DNA of 8,442 nucleotides from Patescibacteria group bacterium UBA3458. Its GTDB lineage: Bacteria; Patescibacteriota; Minisyncoccia; Phycocordibacterales; UBA2100. The translations under genes and the position numbers were made by a program. The stretch's first letter is position 1; every line of letters starts with the position of its first letter. Under the pieces are notes generated by a model, which was not told the DNA's origin, ran no database searches, and saw only the letters and a program-made list of their open reading frames with translations. The stretch covers positions 52,624-61,065 of the forward strand of contig DFRR01000013.1 of the NCBI GenBank assembly GCA_002378745.1, written 5' to 3'. Shown here piece after piece: positions 5,094-8,442 of this stretch.

Positions 5094-6476
5094 TTACTTA
5101 GTCATCGGGTTCAGATCTACAGAAATGCGCTCTGTTTCCGATGGAAATTCATTCTTCCAGAATGGACGAATCGTTGCCTGGGCACTCTTAATACCTGGAT
5201 ACCCGCTCATTACGGTGTTAAGCGCACCACTGTGCTTTCCGACGAGGTCGTGTTTGAGTGCCTCGGTATCTACGATCCAGGTCAAACTGGTACTACCCTG
5301 GAGCGTAAATTGAATAAGTGCATCGTTAGCAATATCGACATCATCTTTGTTCACAATAGCCATCGTGAGATTCTTAGGATTGTCGAGTGCTATTGGACCA
5401 TCCTCGGGAGTTGCGAGCGCTGCGGTTGCGAGGATGCGCGCCAGGTCACTTTCGTTAAAGACAACTGCATTCACGAGCGCGACTTCTCGGACTTGTGCCA
5501 CATCGCCTTCAGTATACGCCACCGGACGTGACTCAAATGTTGTGAAGAGAGAACCTTCAAGCAGTACGTCGGTATCTGCGACTTTTTCATTCAACGCATC
5601 TGCGACTTGTGTGCGGAGTTCTTCGCGAAGTTGAGTCTGAGTCGCAACCAGCAGACTCTCGTCAACAATAGCTCGTTCACCAATGAATCCACCGGTAATC
5701 GGCTCACTCAACTCAGCGTGAAATGCGTCATAGCGCGGGTCGCCCATAAGACCCGGAATAGTAAAGCGCGTACCAAGGGCGGTAATGTTTTGCTCACTTC
5801 CCGCTTTGTCAGCGTACACGGTGACCTCAAGTGTTCCCGGGGTACCGTCACTTCTCTTGCCCGGTACGGTTATTGAGTCTCGAACGCGGTAAATCTCTCC
5901 GTTTGGCGCCTGAAATCGCGTATTTTTGATAAGTCGTTGCGGAGCGGTGTCGAAGTTATTGTATACGATGATTTTTCCTGATGCCTTTTCTTCAACTGAC
6001 TCTTTTCCGGTCGCCGTGACATTCTTTGTTGCCTCTACCGATGTGCTCACAATCGTATACCCAAGCTCTCCGTTCTCTGCTTGTTTATAGGCGGTGTATA
6101 CCACATTTGGTGAGAGTGTTACTGACTCTTGTTGTGGCACGATGGTGATGGTTGTCTTACCAATAAAGACAAACCCAATGAGTGACAGTGTGCCAACGAG
6201 CAATATTCCGGCAAGCACCCACACCCCAAGTCCATTCATGGCAAACAGAGAACGCTTTCGAGGAGTTGTGCTGTCACCCTCACGCGAAGAAAATCCGGGT
6301 AGTCGTCGGCGCTCTGCACGTTTTGCACGGCGTGACTCTCGTTCCTGTGTCTCAAGCGGTGAGATATTTCGTATTGAGTGGTCCGCGGCAGATGGTGTAG
6401 CCGGCGGTGTTTGTGGTGCCTCAGGAGTAGTGTCTTCCTGCGGTGGTCGTATATCGTCAAACATTGCGTTTCCCAT
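5094..6476 (-). CDS. Single-pass membrane protein with large external region (baseplate J-like type)
   Basis: 460 aa from the ATG at 6476. A TTG seven codons earlier falls inside the -10 element and is unlikely to be used. Order of parts: acidic, proline-rich N terminus beginning MGNAMFDDIRPPQE; basic Arg-rich stretch (48-58); one transmembrane segment (~82-105); then a long external region. By the positive-inside rule the first ~80 residues are cytoplasmic. The external part has beta-rich segments with SGKIIVYNNFDTAPQRLIK (166-184), TRFQAPNGEIYRV (186-198), EVTVYADKAGSEQNI (217-231) and FTIPGLMGDPRYDAF. The C terminus has GKHSGALNTVMSGYPGIK and RPFW (413-440). I associate this pattern with Patescibacteria proteins annotated as baseplate J-like, but that is memory, not a search. 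No enzymatic motif is seen. It follows the PilM-like gene, and PilN-like scaffolding or a surface role are both possible. Confidence 0.7.
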   Translation of the reverse strand: MGNAMFDDIRPPQEDTTPEAPQTPPATPSAADHSIRNISPLETQERESRRAKRAERRRLPGFSSREGDSTTPRKRSLFAMNGLGVWVLAGILLVGTLSLIGFVFIGKTTITIVPQQESVTLSPNVVYTAYKQAENGELGYTIVSTSVEATKNVTATGKESVEEKASGKIIVYNNFDTAPQRLIKNTRFQAPNGEIYRVRDSITVPGKRSDGTPGTLEVTVYADKAGSEQNITALGTRFTIPGLMGDPRYDAFHAELSEPITGGFIGERAIVDESLLVATQTQLREELRTQVADALNEKVADTDVLLEGSLFTTFESRPVAYTEGDVAQVREVALVNAVVFNESDLARILATAALATPEDGPIALDNPKNLTMAIVNKDDVDIANDALIQFTLQGSTSLTWIVDTEALKHDLVGKHSGALNTVMSGYPGIKSAQATIRPFWKNEFPSETERISVDLNPMTK

Positions 6477-6487
6477 AAGTGATAATA

Positions 6488-6496
6488 AGTATACCA
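6488..6496 (-). promoter_or_regulatory. Extended -10 promoter (TGGTATACT) before the membrane-protein gene
   Basis: TATACT (6488-6493) with TGG just upstream (6494-6496) lies 11 bases before the ATG at 6476, the same spacing as in front of infA. No clear -35 is seen in the AT-rich sequence upstream. This position decides for the ATG at 6476 over the TTG at 6497. Confidence 0.6.
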
Positions 6497-6527
6497 AGAA
6501 ATAATAAAACTAGTATTTGTGCATGTG

Positions 6528-7673
6528 CTATTTATCCACAAAAAGCGCTAGCAAGGCTAACACCGTATCTGCCTTTGCGCCCCCTCTGAACCCAACTTCC
6601 CGGTGTTGCGCACCCAACGATACGAGAGACGGTTCGAGTGGCTGTCCGGTTGTGGTAAACGTTGCAAAATCCATTCGGGCTAAAATAGCCGTAAACCATT
6701 TGGTCACGCGCGTGTTGCCCACGATGTGCAGTGTGTTTGGAATACGATGTGTCTTATGCAATGTCGTGCACGCGTCGCCAAACACGCGGACCCACTCAGC
6801 GTCTGCTCGCTCGAGTGCCGTTTCTATTTTTCGGCATTGTGACGGTGTACATGTATTTGCCAAGTACATCCCGAGCTCAGACAATGCGGCTTGTCGATTT
6901 AATTGCGTTCCATCCATGAGGGTGCGCAGTACGTGCTCAGTACCAAAATCAATACCGATACTTGCAACCGCGACCCCGTCTTGAATCACATGCAGGGTCG
7001 TATATTCACCACCAATATCGAGAATCGAGAGCGCATTGCTCTGCGTCACAACATCCTGCAGTTGTGTTATCGCAAAAAGAAACGCATCAATATGCACTTC
7101 ATGATTTGGAAATACATTGCCATATGCCGTACGCAGTGCCTCGTGTACTTTGATTGCCATTGTGCTCTGTAAAATAGTGAGTGCGACATGCTGTGCCTTC
7201 TTTTGATACGGATCCATCGTGTGGTACCCGTTCAGTTCAATTTTAGTCACGTGGTAGTCACACTGAATGCGATTGGCGACCTGCGTTTGAGGTAATTTGT
7301 CGCGCATAAACTTTTGAAGCAGTGCGCGAGTAATCGTTGTTTCTGTTTTTAAGCCAGACTCAATTCTCGTTGAATAGGAATCTATCCACGGCGCATGCGC
7401 AATCGCTTGCACGCTGTAGGTGCGCACGCCATGGCGCCCTAATGCGCCCAATGCGGTAACAGCTGTGTTACCGGCGTTTTCAACGGCAACACGGAGTGAC
7501 TCAGCAACATCCACCCCGTCAGTATATTTTATAAATTCGCGGTGCGTAAAAAGAATCTCGATAGGATGCCCTGCATGATACTTTGCAATAGCGACACCGA
7601 CAGTGGCACTCCCGATATCAAAGAGTACGGTATGTGTGGGATGCGCGCGCGAAAATAGAGAAAGAACGTTCAT
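6528..7673 (-). CDS. PilM/FtsA-like actin-fold ATPase
   Basis: 381 aa, ATG to TAG. The actin/Hsp70-fold nucleotide-binding motifs are visible: phosphate 1 VLFDIGSATVGVAIA (16-30), phosphate 2 SILDIGGEYTTLHVI (216-230) and an adenosine-type motif HIVGNTRVTKWF (316-327). This fits the PilM branch, which in type IV pili binds the cytoplasmic tail of PilN, or the FtsA branch, which tethers FtsZ to the membrane. No signal peptide or transmembrane helix is present. The C terminus ends in a short hydrophobic stretch (VLALLALFVDK) that could be an FtsA-like membrane-targeting tail, though this is weak. The next gene encodes a membrane protein with a cytoplasmic N terminus, a plausible partner. No other pilus genes (pilN, pilO, pilQ, pilB) or ftsZ lie in the window. 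Assignment to PilM versus FtsA is uncertain; the ATPase fold is fairly sure. Confidence 0.8.
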   Translation of the reverse strand: MNVLSLFSRAHPTHTVLFDIGSATVGVAIAKYHAGHPIEILFTHREFIKYTDGVDVAESLRVAVENAGNTAVTALGALGRHGVRTYSVQAIAHAPWIDSYSTRIESGLKTETTITRALLQKFMRDKLPQTQVANRIQCDYHVTKIELNGYHTMDPYQKKAQHVALTILQSTMAIKVHEALRTAYGNVFPNHEVHIDAFLFAITQLQDVVTQSNALSILDIGGEYTTLHVIQDGVAVASIGIDFGTEHVLRTLMDGTQLNRQAALSELGMYLANTCTPSQCRKIETALERADAEWVRVFGDACTTLHKTHRIPNTLHIVGNTRVTKWFTAILARMDFATFTTTGQPLEPSLVSLGAQHREVGFRGGAKADTVLALLALFVDK

Positions 7674-7683
7674 ACGTGTACGT

Positions 7684-7692
7684 AGTATAGCA
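7684..7692 (-). promoter_or_regulatory. Extended -10 promoter (TGCTATACT) of the PilM-like gene
   Basis: TATACT (7684-7689) with TGC upstream (7690-7692) ends 10 bases before the ATG at 7673. No good -35 is seen. The predicted leader is about 4 bases. Confidence 0.6.
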
Positions 7693-7765
7693 ACATCACT
7701 ATGCGAGTGGAATGCAGATTATGTGTGTAGGTGGGTGTTTGGAAATGTGTCGGAACTTTTCTATG

Positions 7766-8086
7766 CTAAAAATCTTCCAGTCTGTACACATCTGTTGCCG
7801 GTTCCTCATACGGATGCACTTCTTTGATGGTTTTTAGAACATCCTCCAATTTTTCAGCAGAGCAGATGGTTTCGATACGTTCCTCTTCCACCTGTTCTAA
7901 TTCACTAACTTTCCCAATTGTTGGACTTGCTTCCTCTTGTGGTTTGAAGCGCCCCACTCCTCGCATGGAAAAAGAACAATGCGTGTAATTCCCGATAACT
8001 CCGGCACCGGCGTTGCTCATTGCTTCACGCAATGCATCAGCATTTTCTACCGGCACGTACACAACAATTTTAAATTTTTCCTTCAT
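7766..8086 (-). CDS. Stand-alone NIF3/YqfO-insert domain protein (CutA/PII-like fold)
   Basis: 106 aa, ATG to TAG. The signature is the C-terminal HPYEEPATDVY (91-101), together with the N-terminal FKIVVYVPVENADALREAMSN strand-helix and the GVIGNYTHCSFSMRGVGRF segment (30-47). These match the ferredoxin-like domain inserted in the middle of YqfO-type NIF3 proteins, which also exists alone as a small protein. The domain resembles CutA and PII trimers. No substrate or partner is established from the sequence, and no NIF3 metal-binding half is fused to it or adjacent. It lies between alaS and the PilM-like gene with its own promoter, so the neighbours say little about its role. Confidence 0.8.
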   Translation of the reverse strand: MKEKFKIVVYVPVENADALREAMSNAGAGVIGNYTHCSFSMRGVGRFKPQEEASPTIGKVSELEQVEEERIETICSAEKLEDVLKTIKEVHPYEEPATDVYRLEDF

Positions 8087-8092
8087 AGTTTC

Positions 8093-8101
8093 AGTATAAC
8101 A
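8093..8101 (-). promoter_or_regulatory. Extended -10 promoter (TGTTATACT) of the NIF3-insert-like gene
   Basis: TATACT (8093-8098) with TGT upstream (8099-8101) ends only 6 bases before the ATG at 8086. Transcription would start at the A of the ATG, a truly leaderless mRNA. No -35 is recognised. Confidence 0.6.
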
Positions 8102-8164
8102 AAAAGTGCAAGGTGCCTGCCGATGATGATATTTAACCCCTTGTGCCGGGAACCACTCTACTCT

Positions 8165-8442
8165 CTACTCAAGGACGCCGCGGATGCGACGGACGCCGGC
8201 AGAGGATGCTTCTTCTTTTGCGATACGGAATGTGCCGGTAATTTCCTTTGTGTTGGTGACGTGTGGACCACCGCAAAATTCGAGTGAAAATGCCTGTTCG
8301 ATTTTCGGGTTTCCCGGCACCGCGTCAACCGGACCAACTGAGTACACGTTGACCATATCGGGGTATTTTTGTCCAAATTCCTTCTCAGCACCAAGTCGTT
8401 CAGCTTCTTCACGCGGCATGATTGTTTTAACTACCGGTAGTT
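8165..8442 (-). CDS. alaS: Alanyl-tRNA synthetase, 3' end (editing domain), cut by the window edge
   Basis: Partial: the reading frame stays open from the window edge to a TAG at 8165, giving about 91 residues. AlaRS charges tRNA-Ala and removes misattached Ser or Gly. The visible part matches the second half of the editing domain: TIMPREEAERLGAEKEFGQKY, the zinc-binding CGGPHV (Cys at 8273-8275, His at 8261-8263) and the closing FRIAKEEASSAGVRRIRG. The protein stops two residues after that Gly-terminated block, whereas most bacterial AlaRS continue for 150 or more residues with a coiled coil and the DHHA1/C-Ala domain. This is therefore a short AlaRS without C-Ala or, less likely because the entry is incomplete, a free AlaX-type editing protein. 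No terminator is evident in the 78 bases after the stop. Confidence 0.88.
   Translation of the reverse strand, partial: LPVVKTIMPREEAERLGAEKEFGQKYPDMVNVYSVGPVDAVPGNPKIEQAFSLEFCGGPHVTNTKEITGTFRIAKEEASSAGVRRIRGVLE

Noticed and set aside
1..8442. tRNA genes, CRISPR arrays, insertion sequences, riboswitches
   Set aside because: No tRNA-like cloverleaf, regularly spaced repeat, transposase frame or long structured leader was found; leaders here are too short for riboswitches.

Overview
The window looks like a piece of a compact bacterial chromosome, most probably from the candidate phyla radiation (Patescibacteria, Parcubacteria-like). This rests on inference. The ribosomal proteins are trimmed (L13 ends early; S4 keeps only two N-terminal Cys). 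AlaRS stops right after its editing domain. infA heads the alpha-operon cluster directly, with no map, adk or secY before it. Just upstream lie an FtsA/PilM-like actin-fold protein and a single-pass membrane protein of a type I associate with this group. Every convincing gene is on the minus strand, intergenic gaps are short, and no gene-free stretch exceeds about 115 bases. I see no tRNA, rRNA, insertion sequence, CRISPR array or phage gene.

Layout in the direction of transcription (right to left). The window opens inside the 3' end of alaS (8442-8165). Next come a small stand-alone NIF3/YqfO-insert (CutA/PII-like) protein (8086-7766), a PilM/FtsA-like ATPase (7673-6528) and a membrane-anchored protein with a large external region (6476-5094). 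The core follows: infA-rpmJ-rpsM-rpsK-rpsD-rpoA-rplQ-rplM-rpsI (4981-1020), the conserved bacterial alpha-operon order joined to the L13/S9 pair. A hairpin terminator (988-1015) closes it. grpE (962-435) then has its own promoter, and the last gene (379-17) encodes a protein with a C-terminal ribbon-helix-helix DNA-binding domain.

How it works together: the central block supplies translation (IF-1, L36, S13, S11, S4, L17, L13, S9) and RNA polymerase alpha, probably as one transcript from a promoter 11 bases before the infA GTG. GrpE serves protein folding. The PilM-like protein and its membrane neighbour may form a cytoplasm-to-envelope module, an inference from gene order and topology. The ribbon-helix-helix protein probably represses itself through tandem palindromes that overlap its promoter and start codon.

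The most interesting signals are not new protein families. First, six promoter candidates lie so close to their start codons (6-11 bases from -10 to start) that the transcripts should be leaderless or have leaders of about 5 bases or less. Five of the six have an extended -10 (TGn before the hexamer), and clear Shine-Dalgarno sequences are almost absent. Second, the ribbon-helix-helix gene has two perfect 10-bp palindromes 11 bp apart with the -10 between them. Third, the RNA polymerase alpha C-terminal domain has replaced conserved DNA-contact positions.
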